DNA of 63,563 nucleotides from Lachnospiraceae bacterium (GTDB lineage Bacteria > Bacillota > Clostridia > Lachnospirales > Lachnospiraceae). The stretch lies in contig BLMD01000418.1 in assembly GCA_011959925.1 (NCBI GenBank), positions 1 through 63,563 on the forward strand. The letters run 5' to 3'. A program made the position numbers and the translations under genes. This document shows, piece by piece, positions 1 to 7,541 of this stretch. The first letter of the stretch is position 1. Every line of letters begins with the position of its first letter. Under the pieces are notes generated by a model. It was not told the DNA's origin. It worked only from the letters and a program-made list of their open reading frames with translations, and ran no database searches.

Positions 1-1292
1 AAATTACATAAAACCCTGCGGAAATATTCGTGCCTGGCATAAGATAAGAAGCTTCTCGAATCCGTCAGCATTCCGATAAAATTCCCCAAAAGTCCCAGAT
101 TTGCCAATGAGGTCAGCTGTTCTTCCATCCCCTTTTTATGATCGTTAAACCACCAGGCGCTTCCCTGCTGGATTTTTCCGACGGCTGACGCATCCTGAAA
201 ACATCCGATCAGCGTGCCGACGACGGCGTTGTCATTCGGATTCAGCGAATATAATATAGTCCGCGGCAGCTGTCCCGTCTCATGCAGCGCATTCAAAAAA
301 TCCGCCAGCTCCTGCAGCGGGGCGCCGCCGCCGATACAGTCAAAGCCGCTGTCCGGTCCCAATCTGCGGTATGCCGTCTGGTTATTGTCTCGCCTGCACC
401 CGTAGTGAAGCTGCATCGCCCACCCTCTCGCATGGTATTCCCTGCCCAGGGCAAGCAGAACCGCCGTCTGAAACTGCAGGATTTCCGTTTGCTTTGGAAT
501 GCTCCCCGAGAGCCTTTTCGCAAAAACGGCTTCGATTTCCTGCTCCATGGCAGGGCGGTACATAACAGATTCCATCCCGTGATCCGAAATCACACAGCCT
601 GCGGCGGCAAATGCGTCCATCCTGCCGTGCAGCGCGGAAAGCAGCGCCTGGTAGGAATTGACTTTAACGCCCGATGCTGTGCCCAGCTGTTCCAGGTAAT
701 CCAGATAATCCGGTTTTCCGATCTGCAGTGCGCGGTCGGGGCGAAACGTCGGCAGCACCTTCACCGGAAAACTTTTATCTTCCGCAATCTTTTCATGCCA
801 GATCATTGAATCCGCCGGATCATCCGTCGTACAAAGCAGCGTTACATGAGATGCGCGAATCAGTCCCCGCGCAGACATTTCATCCTGCCGCAGCTTTTGA
901 TTGCAGAGCTCCCATACCGCCTTTGCGTTTTCTTCCTTTAAATGACCCGTAAAACAGAAATAACGTCTCAGTTCCAGATGGCTCCAATGATACAGGGGGT
1001 TTCCGATCGCCTTCTCAAGCGTCCCTGCCCATGCCTTAAATTTTTCAAAATCCGGCATATCTCCCGTAATATAGGCTTCCTCTATCCCGTTTGACCGCAT
1101 CTGGCGCCATTTATAATGATCTCCTCCCAGCCAGATCTGCGTGATCGTTTCAAATTTTTTATCTTCCGCAATCTCCTTTGCACTGATATGGCAATGGTAA
1201 TCCAGAATCGGCATGTGCTCTGCATACGTATGATATAATTTCTCCGCCCATCTTGTTGTCAGGAGAAAGTCCCTGCCCATAAATTCTTTCAT
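1..1292 (-). CDS. uxaC: Glucuronate (uronate) isomerase, C-terminus cut by window edge
   Basis: Isomerises D-glucuronate to D-fructuronate (and galacturonate to tagaturonate), the first step of cytoplasmic hexuronate catabolism. The reading frame is open from the ATG at 1292 to the window's left edge, about 430 residues against a usual length near 470, so roughly the last 40 residues are missing here. The start reads MKEFMGRDFLL and is followed by LDYHCHI, the metal-binding His-x-His of the amidohydrolase fold, and by IWLGGDHYKWR and CTTDDP, all typical of UxaC. The start is fixed by an AAGGAGGT ribosome site at 1303-1310. The gene follows the deacetylase gene by 75 bases in the same direction. 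A 7-bp inverted repeat (1308-1314 with 1337-1343) overlaps the ribosome site. The family assignment is firm; regulation is unknown. Confidence 0.93.
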   Translation of the reverse strand, partial: MKEFMGRDFLLTTRWAEKLYHTYAEHMPILDYHCHISAKEIAEDKKFETITQIWLGGDHYKWRQMRSNGIEEAYITGDMPDFEKFKAWAGTLEKAIGNPLYHWSHLELRRYFCFTGHLKEENAKAVWELCNQKLRQDEMSARGLIRASHVTLLCTTDDPADSMIWHEKIAEDKSFPVKVLPTFRPDRALQIGKPDYLDYLEQLGTASGVKVNSYQALLSALHGRMDAFAAAGCVISDHGMESVMYRPAMEQEIEAVFAKRLSGSIPKQTEILQFQTAVLLALGREYHARGWAMQLHYGCRRDNNQTAYRRLGPDSGFDCIGGGAPLQELADFLNALHETGQLPRTILYSLNPNDNAVVGTLIGCFQDASAVGKIQQGSAWWFNDHKKGMEEQLTSLANLGLLGNFIGMLTDSRSFLSYARHEYFRRVLCN

Positions 1293-1367
1293 TTACAAAA
1301 AGACCTCCTTGGCATTTATCGTTTACTTCTAATATCTGCCAAGAAAAGCGTCTTATTGCATGGAAAC

Positions 1368-2168
1368 TTATGGAATAAAATCTTTAAGCGTTCCAAACGT
1401 ATACCCCAGGTCCTCCCATTTCGTCAGAAGTTCATCCAAAATTTCCCCATTTGTTTTTGACGTCGCATGCAGCAGCACGACGGCGCCCGGGTGGATTCTC
1501 GGTAAAAGCTTACTGTAAGCTTCTTCTGCCGACGGCTGGTCGTCTTCGTACCAGTCCACATAGGCAAGGCTCCAGAAAAACGTACGGTACCCCAGCTGTT
1601 TTGCCATGCTGAGATTTTCCGTGTTAAACTTTCCCTGCGGCGGACGGTAGAGTTTTATCATCTCTTCTCCGGTGATCTCTTTGTATAAATGCTCCACATC
1701 CTCGATCTCTTTCCGAAACGAATCGAGATCGCCGATTTTCGACATATCCGGATGATGATACGTATGATTTCCTACCAGATGCCCTTCTTTCTGCATCCGC
1801 TTTACAATTTCCGGCGCGGTTTCCAGAAAATTTCCGACCACGAAAAACGTTCCCGTCGCATTGTGTTTTTTCAAGGCGTCCATGATCTTTTCGGAATTGC
1901 CGTTCTCATATCCGCAGTCAAACGTTAAGTAAATCGTCTTTTTTTCCGTATCCCCGACGTAAAACGCATCGTACTCCGCCAGTTCTTCTGAGCTGACATT
2001 TCCGGTCGGAACTTCTCCTTCCGTCCCAAATCCAAGCCCCCAGTTTTCCGTCGATTTCTGCATAAACCGGGAGCTGCTAAAAACATCTACGATTTTAGCA
2101 GCTCCTGCGCCTGCTCCATACATAAACAGAAAAAGTACCGCAAGAAACAGTGTCTTCTTATATTTCAT
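1368..2168 (-). CDS. PdaA-like polysaccharide deacetylase, secreted or membrane-anchored
   Basis: NodB-homology polysaccharide deacetylase, closest in look to PdaA-type enzymes that deacetylate N-acetylmuramic acid on the way to delta-lactam in spore cortex. An N-terminal hydrophobic stretch (KTLFLAVLFLFMYGAGAGA) acts as signal peptide or anchor. Catalytic motifs in order: TFDCGYENG (motif 1, with Cys in place of the second Asp as is common in PdaA), HTYHHPDM (metal His pair), LYRPPQGKFN, and LLHATSKTNGEIL near the end. I prefer the ATG at 2168 (MKYKK) over the in-frame ATG at 2177, because the GGGA element upstream would abut the latter. It lies between the PurF-like gene (49 bases upstream) and uxaC. 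A vegetative peptidoglycan substrate is equally possible; the sequence does not decide. Confidence 0.85.
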   Translation of the reverse strand: MKYKKTLFLAVLFLFMYGAGAGAAKIVDVFSSSRFMQKSTENWGLGFGTEGEVPTGNVSSEELAEYDAFYVGDTEKKTIYLTFDCGYENGNSEKIMDALKKHNATGTFFVVGNFLETAPEIVKRMQKEGHLVGNHTYHHPDMSKIGDLDSFRKEIEDVEHLYKEITGEEMIKLYRPPQGKFNTENLSMAKQLGYRTFFWSLAYVDWYEDDQPSAEEAYSKLLPRIHPGAVVLLHATSKTNGEILDELLTKWEDLGYTFGTLKDFIP

Positions 2169-2217
2169 ATGCACCATTCCCGTTTCTTTTTTTCTATTCT
2201 ATGAGCCGGTTTTTATT

Positions 2218-3624
2218 TTATTCCCGTCCGCTCCAGCAGTACGTGCACAATTTACATTTATCTATGCCGACCGCATCCGTCATATCGTCCAGACGATTAA
2301 ATCTCAGAGAGGTAAAATTCAGTTCTCTGCGGATTTCCTCTACCATCCGTGCATATTTTTCGGATTCCGGGTCCGCGTACTCCTGCAGGATTTCATCGGT
2401 TACACTGCCGCCTTCCAGCCGGTCGATGACCCTGCGCGTAATCAGGTCCATCTCCGATGTGGACCGCGAAAAATTCAGGTATTTGCATCCGAACAAAAGC
2501 GGAGGGCACGACGGACGGATATGCACCTCTTTTGCCCCGCTTTCATACAAAAACTCGGTCGTCTCACGCAGCTGCGTCCCCCGGACGATCGAATCGTCGA
2601 TCAAAAGCAGTCTCTTGTCCCGGATCAGATCTTCCACCGCCAAAAGCTTCATCTTTGCGATCAAATTCCGCTGGCTTTGAATCGTCGGCATAAAAGAACG
2701 CGGCCAGGTAGGCGTATACTTGATAAACGGCCGGGAAAACGGAATGCCCGATTCATTGGCGTACCCGATCGCATGCGCCGTCCCCGAATCCGGTACGCCC
2801 GCCACGATATCCGGCTGCACATTGTCCCGTTTCGCCATTTTACGGCCGCATTCATAACGCATCTGTTCGACGCTCATTCCTTCGTATGCGCTGGACGGAT
2901 ATCCGTAATATACCCATAAAAACGTACAAATCTTCATATCCTTACCGGGCTGTGCCAGAGTTTTACACTCTTTTTCCGTGATCACGGCAATCTCTCCCGG
3001 TCCCAGTTCCTTATAGTCTTTATAGCCGAGATTCTTATATGCAAAATTTTCAAATGAGAAACAAAACGCGCCCTCTTTCTTCCCGACAACCACCGGCGTA
3101 CGCCCATAGCGGTCCCTTGCCGCATAAATCCCACGCTCATTCATCAGAAGAATGGATACGGAACCGTCTACCGACTCCAGTGCAAACCGGATCCCGTCGA
3201 TTAAATTTTCCCTCTGGTTGATCAGGGACGCGATCAATTCGGTTGCATTGATATCGCCGCCGCTCATCTCCAGAAAATGAGAATGCCCGTTTTCAAACAG
3301 CATCCGTGACAGCTCGTCCATATTGTTGATCTTGCTTACGGTTGTGATCGCATAAGTTCCATGGTGGGAACGAACCAGCAGAGGCTGCGGTTCATAATCC
3401 GAAATACAGCCGATTCCCATTCTTCCGGACATCTCCTGGACGTCTTTATCAAATTTGGTCCGAAACGGCGCATTTTCAATATTGTGGATTGCACGGTCAA
3501 AACCGCCTTCCCCATACACGACCATGCCGCCTCGCTTCGTCCCAAGATGCGAATGGTAATCAATTCCGAAAAACAGATCAAATACGCAGTCCTCTGCGGC
3601 TGCAACTCCAAAAAATCCTCCCAT
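2218..3624 (-). CDS. PurF-like amidophosphoribosyltransferase paralogue lacking the N-terminal catalytic Cys
   Basis: Homologue of amidophosphoribosyltransferase, which uses glutamine-derived ammonia and PRPP in purine synthesis. The N-terminal half has the class II glutamine amidotransferase (Ntn) fold: RSHHGTYAITTVSKINN, FENGHSHFLEMSGGDIN. The C-terminal half has the phosphoribosyltransferase motif LLLIDDSIVRGTQLRE, with PDIVAGVPDSGTAHAIGYA before it. In true PurF the mature protein starts with Cys (CGVFGI-like); here the equivalent is MGGFFGV and no in-frame start adding a Cys is visible upstream. Cys residues at positions expected for the 4Fe-4S cluster of Bacillus-type PurF are kept (KICTFLW, FGCKYLN, CKLCTYCW at the C-terminus). 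The glutaminase step is therefore probably lost or changed; a free-ammonia or non-purine role is inference. Single gene with a GTGAGG ribosome site. Confidence 0.82.
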   Translation of the reverse strand: MGGFFGVAAAEDCVFDLFFGIDYHSHLGTKRGGMVVYGEGGFDRAIHNIENAPFRTKFDKDVQEMSGRMGIGCISDYEPQPLLVRSHHGTYAITTVSKINNMDELSRMLFENGHSHFLEMSGGDINATELIASLINQRENLIDGIRFALESVDGSVSILLMNERGIYAARDRYGRTPVVVGKKEGAFCFSFENFAYKNLGYKDYKELGPGEIAVITEKECKTLAQPGKDMKICTFLWVYYGYPSSAYEGMSVEQMRYECGRKMAKRDNVQPDIVAGVPDSGTAHAIGYANESGIPFSRPFIKYTPTWPRSFMPTIQSQRNLIAKMKLLAVEDLIRDKRLLLIDDSIVRGTQLRETTEFLYESGAKEVHIRPSCPPLLFGCKYLNFSRSTSEMDLITRRVIDRLEGGSVTDEILQEYADPESEKYARMVEEIRRELNFTSLRFNRLDDMTDAVGIDKCKLCTYCWSGRE

Positions 3625-3733
3625 ATATTAGCCTCACTTCTTTCTATCCATGCCTGTGGGATCCCGCGGGTATCCCCGTTGTAACTTCATGATTATAATA
3701 ATCGTTCATCGGAAAAATGTAAACCTATATTAT

Positions 3734-3763
3734 AAAAAAAGAATCCTGACAAACAGGATTCTT
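3734..3763 (-). terminator. Rho-independent terminator after the ferredoxin gene
   Basis: Perfect 10-bp stem (3739-3748 with 3754-3763) around a five-base loop, followed in the minus direction by a T7 tract. It starts four bases past the ferredoxin stop codon. Confidence 0.93.
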
Positions 3764-3766
3764 CTT

Positions 3767-3955
3767 TTACTCTTCCTCGTGAATGGCATTCACCGGACAC
3801 CCTTCGATACATGTTTTCACGGATTCTTGATTCGCATCCGTGGTTTCAGCAGTGGCAACAGCCTTGCCGTCATCGTCGATCTGGAACACATCCGGCTCCG
3901 TAGAAGCGCACAGGCCGCAGCCGATACAGGTATCTTTATCTACAACTGCATGCAT
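3767..3955 (-). CDS. Small monocluster 4Fe-4S ferredoxin
   Basis: A 62-residue soluble electron carrier. The N-terminal half carries C10-x2-C13-x2-C16 (CIGCGLC) and the C-terminal half C53 followed by Pro (EGCPVNAI), the four ligands of one [4Fe-4S] cluster as in Thermotoga/Moorella-type ferredoxins; an additional Cys (C49) precedes the last ligand. The middle is acidic (QIDDDGKAVATAET), typical of this class. I chose the ATG at 3955 because an AAGGAGGGG ribosome site lies just upstream; a longer frame to 3997 has no such site. It is followed at once by a strong terminator and lies downstream of the ABC exporter operon with 61 bases between. The redox partner cannot be told from context. Confidence 0.92.
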   Translation of the reverse strand: MHAVVDKDTCIGCGLCASTEPDVFQIDDDGKAVATAETTDANQESVKTCIEGCPVNAIHEEE

Positions 3956-4016
3956 AAGATCCCCTCCTTTTTCTGGTTTCTCCACCATTGTTCCCAAAAA
4001 AGGAAATCTTATACCG

Positions 4017-5264
4017 TTACGCTTTTTTCATCGCCCGGAATAAGGAACCGAATTTCGGCTTTGTGCCATAGAGCAGAACGCCCGCGCGGTAAATCTTGGC
4101 GGAAACGACGCCGACCGCCGCAACGCTTAAAATCAGCACACCGATGGAAAGGACAATCTCGTAGACCGGCACCGTGCTCATTGCAATTCTCGTAAACATC
4201 GCCATCGGGGATACAAACGGCACATAAGAACAGATCCGCATGAGCAGGCTGTCGACACTGCCGTTTGACATAGCCATCATAACAATGATAAATCCCGCTA
4301 CAAATAAAAGCGTAACCGGCATCACGGAAGTATTGATATCCTCAACTTTTGACGCCGTAGAACCGATCGCGCCAAACATAAACGCATAGATAAAAAATCC
4401 CAACACAAAGAATATCAGCATATAAACCAGAAGTTCCAGCGGCATGTCAAAAATAGAAGCGATAATCTGGTTGCCCTCCCACTGCTGCTGATTGATATTA
4501 TAGAATAAAATCGCAGAGCCGAAGACTGTCAGAAGCTGCAAAAATCCTGCCAGACAGGATGCCAGCACTTTACCAAACATCATGCTGACGGGTTTCGCGC
4601 TGGTAATCAAAAGTTCCATGGCCCGGGAACTTTTTTCCGTCGCCACGTTTGTCGCAATCATCTGCCCGTAAAGCAAAATCACCAGATACAGCGCAAAAAT
4701 CATAATATATGTGTAAAAGAAATTCTGAAGCTGGTCCTTTCCCAGGCTTTCCGTATCATGGCTGATCTCTACCGCAAGGACGCCTGCGGCCTCATCCGCC
4801 GACATGCCGCCGCTTACCATCGCATTCATGCTGTATGCATTCCGAAGTACGGAATCTGCAATTTCCGCGTTCCTGTCATATAACGAAAGATTGTTTACAT
4901 AATAAGTATACGAAGTGGGCCCGTCGATCACAAACGCACATTCCGCATCGCCGGACGTTACTTTCTTTTTCACGTCCTCTAGGCCGTCTTCTGTCAGGCA
5001 GACTTCATAGCCTGCAAATGCCTCCTGAAACTGAGGCTCGATAAAACTGCCGAATTCCGCGTCTTTTACCGAAAGAAGCAGCATACCGGACACTTCTGTT
5101 TCTCCCTCCGAATCGGAATCGCCGCCGGTAAAACTGTCGGCAAATTTCGGAAAAAACATCACAACCGCGATCGCCGCAACCAAGAATACGGTAACACCCA
5201 CAAAGATCTTGTTTTTCAGATAATTGTTTAATTCAAATTTGAATATTGTTCCAAACTGTTTCAT
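4017..5264 (-). CDS. ABC-2 type exporter permease (NatB-like)
   Basis: Membrane subunit of an ABC-2 exporter of the NatB / COG1668 type. One transmembrane segment near the N-terminus (residues about 20-40) is followed by a large extracytoplasmic region (about 45-190), then a block of five to six hydrophobic segments (YTYIMIFALYLVILLYGQ, LASCLAGFLQLLTVFG, LLVYMLIFFVLGFFIYAFMFG and on). The motif ATEKSSRAMELLITSAKP after the second segment is typical of NatB-like permeases. The start overlaps the ATPase gene by 4 bases, so the two are translationally coupled and surely form one transporter. The family includes sodium exporters, but the substrate here is unknown; antimicrobial peptide or lipid export is also possible. 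Confidence 0.88.
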   Translation of the reverse strand: MKQFGTIFKFELNNYLKNKIFVGVTVFLVAAIAVVMFFPKFADSFTGGDSDSEGETEVSGMLLLSVKDAEFGSFIEPQFQEAFAGYEVCLTEDGLEDVKKKVTSGDAECAFVIDGPTSYTYYVNNLSLYDRNAEIADSVLRNAYSMNAMVSGGMSADEAAGVLAVEISHDTESLGKDQLQNFFYTYIMIFALYLVILLYGQMIATNVATEKSSRAMELLITSAKPVSMMFGKVLASCLAGFLQLLTVFGSAILFYNINQQQWEGNQIIASIFDMPLELLVYMLIFFVLGFFIYAFMFGAIGSTASKVEDINTSVMPVTLLFVAGFIIVMMAMSNGSVDSLLMRICSYVPFVSPMAMFTRIAMSTVPVYEIVLSIGVLILSVAAVGVVSAKIYRAGVLLYGTKPKFGSLFRAMKKA

Positions 5265-6166
5265 TCTCCTGCCTCCTCATTCCGGTCCTTTGTGTATTCC
5301 ACAAAAATATCGTTCAATGACGGTTCAAATACTTTTACCTCATCGATATCATACGTTTCCGTCAAATGCTTCATCATATTCTGTTTCTCATCCGCAGAAG
5401 ATAATTTCAGCAGCAGCCCGCCGCCTTCTTTCCGCGTACAGCAGGAAGCAAAATCGCTTAAAATTTTATCGGCTTCTTCTGAACGTACCACCAGTTTATC
5501 TCTTACATAATTATGTTTAATCTCCTGAATATCTCCGCGCAATACGACGGATCCCCCGTTTAAAATAGCGATACTGTCGCAGAATTCTTCAATATAATTC
5601 ATCTGGTGGCTGGAAAAGAGAACAATCTTGCCTTTTTGTATCTCTTCTTTTACCACGTCTTTTAACAGCATGGCGTTGACCGGATCCAATCCGGAAAACG
5701 GCTCATCTAAAATAACGATCTGCGGATTATGGGCAAGCGCCGTCACAAGCTGGATCTTCTGCTGATTTCCTTTGGAAAGCGTATCCAAACGCTTTCCTCT
5801 GTGTTCCTCCATGCCAAGGCGTCCCAGCCAGTAATCCACGGATTTTACGGCATCCTGCTGCTTCATTCCGTGCAGCCTGGCAAAATATACCAGCTGATCG
5901 ATAATTTTCTTTTTCGGATATAATCCGCGTTCCTCAGGCAGATAACCGATGGAAACCTCTCTGGCGCGAATCGGTGTTCCGTCAATAAAAATTTCTCCGC
6001 TGTCTGCGCCAAATACATCCATCAGAATCCGTATCGTCGTCGTTTTTCCCGCGCCGTTTCTTCCCAGCAGCCCAAACGCCCTGCCGCTGTCTGCCGAAAA
6101 AGAAATCCCTTTTAATACTTCTTTTTCTCCAAAACTCTTTGTAATATTTTTTAATTCCAGTCTCAT
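5261..6166 (-). CDS. ABC exporter ATPase (NatA-like)
   Basis: Cytoplasmic nucleotide-binding subunit that drives the adjacent permease. Seen in order: Walker A GRNGAGKTT (about residue 35), Q-loop region with YLPEERGLYPKK, signature LSKGNQQKIQL (a LSKGN variant usual in the NatA/COG4152 group), Walker B IVILDEPFSGLDP, and the H-loop SSHQMNYIEEFCD. The C-terminal 80 residues, with EPSLNDIFVEYTKD at the end, match the regulatory tail of NatA-like proteins. Length about 301 residues is normal. The start codon overlaps the end of the CPBP gene (4 bases), and its own end overlaps the permease start, so expression is coupled across three genes. Confidence 0.93.
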   Translation of the reverse strand: MRLELKNITKSFGEKEVLKGISFSADSGRAFGLLGRNGAGKTTTIRILMDVFGADSGEIFIDGTPIRAREVSIGYLPEERGLYPKKKIIDQLVYFARLHGMKQQDAVKSVDYWLGRLGMEEHRGKRLDTLSKGNQQKIQLVTALAHNPQIVILDEPFSGLDPVNAMLLKDVVKEEIQKGKIVLFSSHQMNYIEEFCDSIAILNGGSVVLRGDIQEIKHNYVRDKLVVRSEEADKILSDFASCCTRKEGGGLLLKLSSADEKQNMMKHLTETYDIDEVKVFEPSLNDIFVEYTKDRNEEAGE

Positions 6167-7137
6167 ACTTCCTCCATTGCCGATTCCCGTTGATTGTTAT
6201 GTTTCCAAAACAGCAAAAGCAAGATTGCGGCCAGCAGAACGACCGTTACCGCAATGCCTCCTTCTAAGCCAAACTCCCCGCCATGAAATATCTCCCTGCC
6301 GTCTGCCGCAGCAGCAGAAAATATGCTGCAGGAAGTTTTCATGCCGCTGACATTCCCTCCGTACACGTTGCCCTGAACCAGGTTCCAGACCGAATGCACG
6401 GCGCCCACGAGCCAGATATTTTCCGTCCGGATAAAACAGATCGATGCAAAAATACCAAATAAAATCAGATTGGCGACTGCAAGCGGGGAAATACCCGGAT
6501 TCAGCAGATGCAGCGCCGCAAAAGCACACGAGTTGAACAGCACTGCAGCCGACATCGGATATCTGCGCCCGACCGATACCAGAAAGTATCCCCGGCAAAG
6601 CACTTCCTCCGCCATTCCCTGAACCATATAACCTGCCGTAAACAGTAAAAAAACTGCCGGGGAAAACCCCTTGGGCGCATAGGAAAACGATAAGGATCCC
6701 GTCAGTACGCAAATGCCTGCCGCCGCCGAAAACATCGCAAATCCCAGGCATACGCCCTTTGCATATTCTTTCGCAAACCCCCGCCGTACAAATCCGAGGG
6801 AAGAAAGCGTTCTTTTCTGGATCAGCCGGCAGAATAAAAAAACGATTCCGATCATAGCCGCCGTTACAAACAGGGAAATAATCATATTCGTATCGGAATT
6901 TACGACACGGTTCACCGCTTCGTCGATACGCAAAATATCCCCGTTTTCCAAAGCATCCTGATAATCCGGATCCCGCAGGAGCAAACCCATCTGCACCGGA
7001 AGAGACAGTAAAATCTCTCCAAACGTACAGACAGCAAAGACCGCCAGAAAGATCAGAATTTCCAACGCCCAATGCAATCCCTTTTGCGACGCCTTCGCCT
7101 CCTCCACTGCCGGCGGGCAGTTCCATAACTTCTCCAT
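6163..7137 (-). CDS. CPBP-family intramembrane glutamic endopeptidase
   Basis: Polytopic membrane protein of the CPBP (Abi/CAAX-like, Rce1) family. About eight hydrophobic segments are visible. The three family motifs are intact: EE-x3-R (GMAEEVLCRGYF), F-x3-H (AFAALHLLNPG) and H-x3-N (VGAVHSVWNLVQG). First gene of a three-gene operon with the NatAB-like exporter, overlapping the ATPase start by 4 bases. In Gram-positive bacteria CPBP proteins often accompany peptide export or confer self-immunity to bacteriocins, so an exporter/protease pair for a peptide is a reasonable inference, but no precursor peptide gene is visible here. The AGGAGG ribosome site and a good promoter at 7242-7270 support the start. 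Confidence 0.88.
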   Translation of the reverse strand: MEKLWNCPPAVEEAKASQKGLHWALEILIFLAVFAVCTFGEILLSLPVQMGLLLRDPDYQDALENGDILRIDEAVNRVVNSDTNMIISLFVTAAMIGIVFLFCRLIQKRTLSSLGFVRRGFAKEYAKGVCLGFAMFSAAAGICVLTGSLSFSYAPKGFSPAVFLLFTAGYMVQGMAEEVLCRGYFLVSVGRRYPMSAAVLFNSCAFAALHLLNPGISPLAVANLILFGIFASICFIRTENIWLVGAVHSVWNLVQGNVYGGNVSGMKTSCSIFSAAAADGREIFHGGEFGLEGGIAVTVVLLAAILLLLFWKHNNQRESAMEEV

Positions 7138-7241
7138 AACGAACCTCCTCTCCCAAAACGTGTTTTATACGTTTAAACCGCATCTTCCTCCCTGGAACAC
7201 GCATGTAAAAACTATTTTGATGCCACGCCTGCGTTCACTTT

Positions 7242-7270
7242 ACTATACCACAGTGTTTTAACGCGTACAA
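7242..7270 (-). promoter_or_regulatory. Predicted promoter of the CPBP-exporter operon
   Basis: TTGTAC (7265-7270), a 17-base spacer and TATAGT (7242-7247), reading towards the CPBP gene about 100 bases downstream. Matches the housekeeping consensus well in the -10 box and moderately in the -35 box. Confidence 0.6.
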
Positions 7271-7318
7271 CAATGCAAATCTTAAGAATTTATTATATTA
7301 TTTCTTGAAATATGACGC

Positions 7319-7353
7319 AAAAAAAGGTCTCTTTTGCAAAGAAACCCTTTTTT
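7319..7353 (-). terminator. Terminator of the feo operon
   Basis: Stem of nine pairs with one G-U (7326-7334 against 7339-7347) flanked by A7/T tracts on both sides; it lies 21 bases past the stop of the small Cys-rich gene. T-rich tails exist in both directions, so it may work both ways. Confidence 0.8.
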
Positions 7354-7373
7354 CTTACACCTCTATAAACGAT

Positions 7374-7505
7374 TCATCGGCAGCTCCGGCAGCGGCTGCA
7401 GTCGCCGCCGCAGGATGCCTTTCCTTTTTTCTTATCCCGGACTATGCTGCGGACGGCAAGGCCGACGCAGCACAATACGATCATTCCAACCGCACACGTT
7501 CCCAT
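7374..7505 (-). CDS. FeoB-associated Cys-rich membrane peptide (43 residues)
   Basis: A short gene starting MGTCAVGMIVLCCVGLAV: one transmembrane segment at the N-terminus, then a basic stretch (RDKKKGK) and a Cys-rich tail (SCGGDCSRCRSCR) with five Cys after the membrane segment. This layout is that of the FeoB_associated family (PF12669), small proteins encoded right after feoB in Firmicutes and thought to help ferrous iron transport, perhaps by metal binding or as a FeoC-like partner. The ATG at 7505 has an AAGGAGG ribosome site, and the gene lies 36 bases past the feoB stop, before the operon terminator. The biochemical role of the family is not settled. Confidence 0.9.
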   Translation of the reverse strand: MGTCAVGMIVLCCVGLAVRSIVRDKKKGKASCGGDCSRCRSCR

Positions 7506-7541
7506 AGATTCCTCCTTCTGCCGCACATATGCGGCGTTGTT

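Noticed and set aside
6197..7204. Open frame of 335 codons overlapping the CPBP gene in another frame
   Set aside because: The CPBP frame has all three family motifs, membrane segments and a ribosome site; the other frame is rich in Arg, Cys and Gly with no recognisable domain and is an antisense-type shadow.
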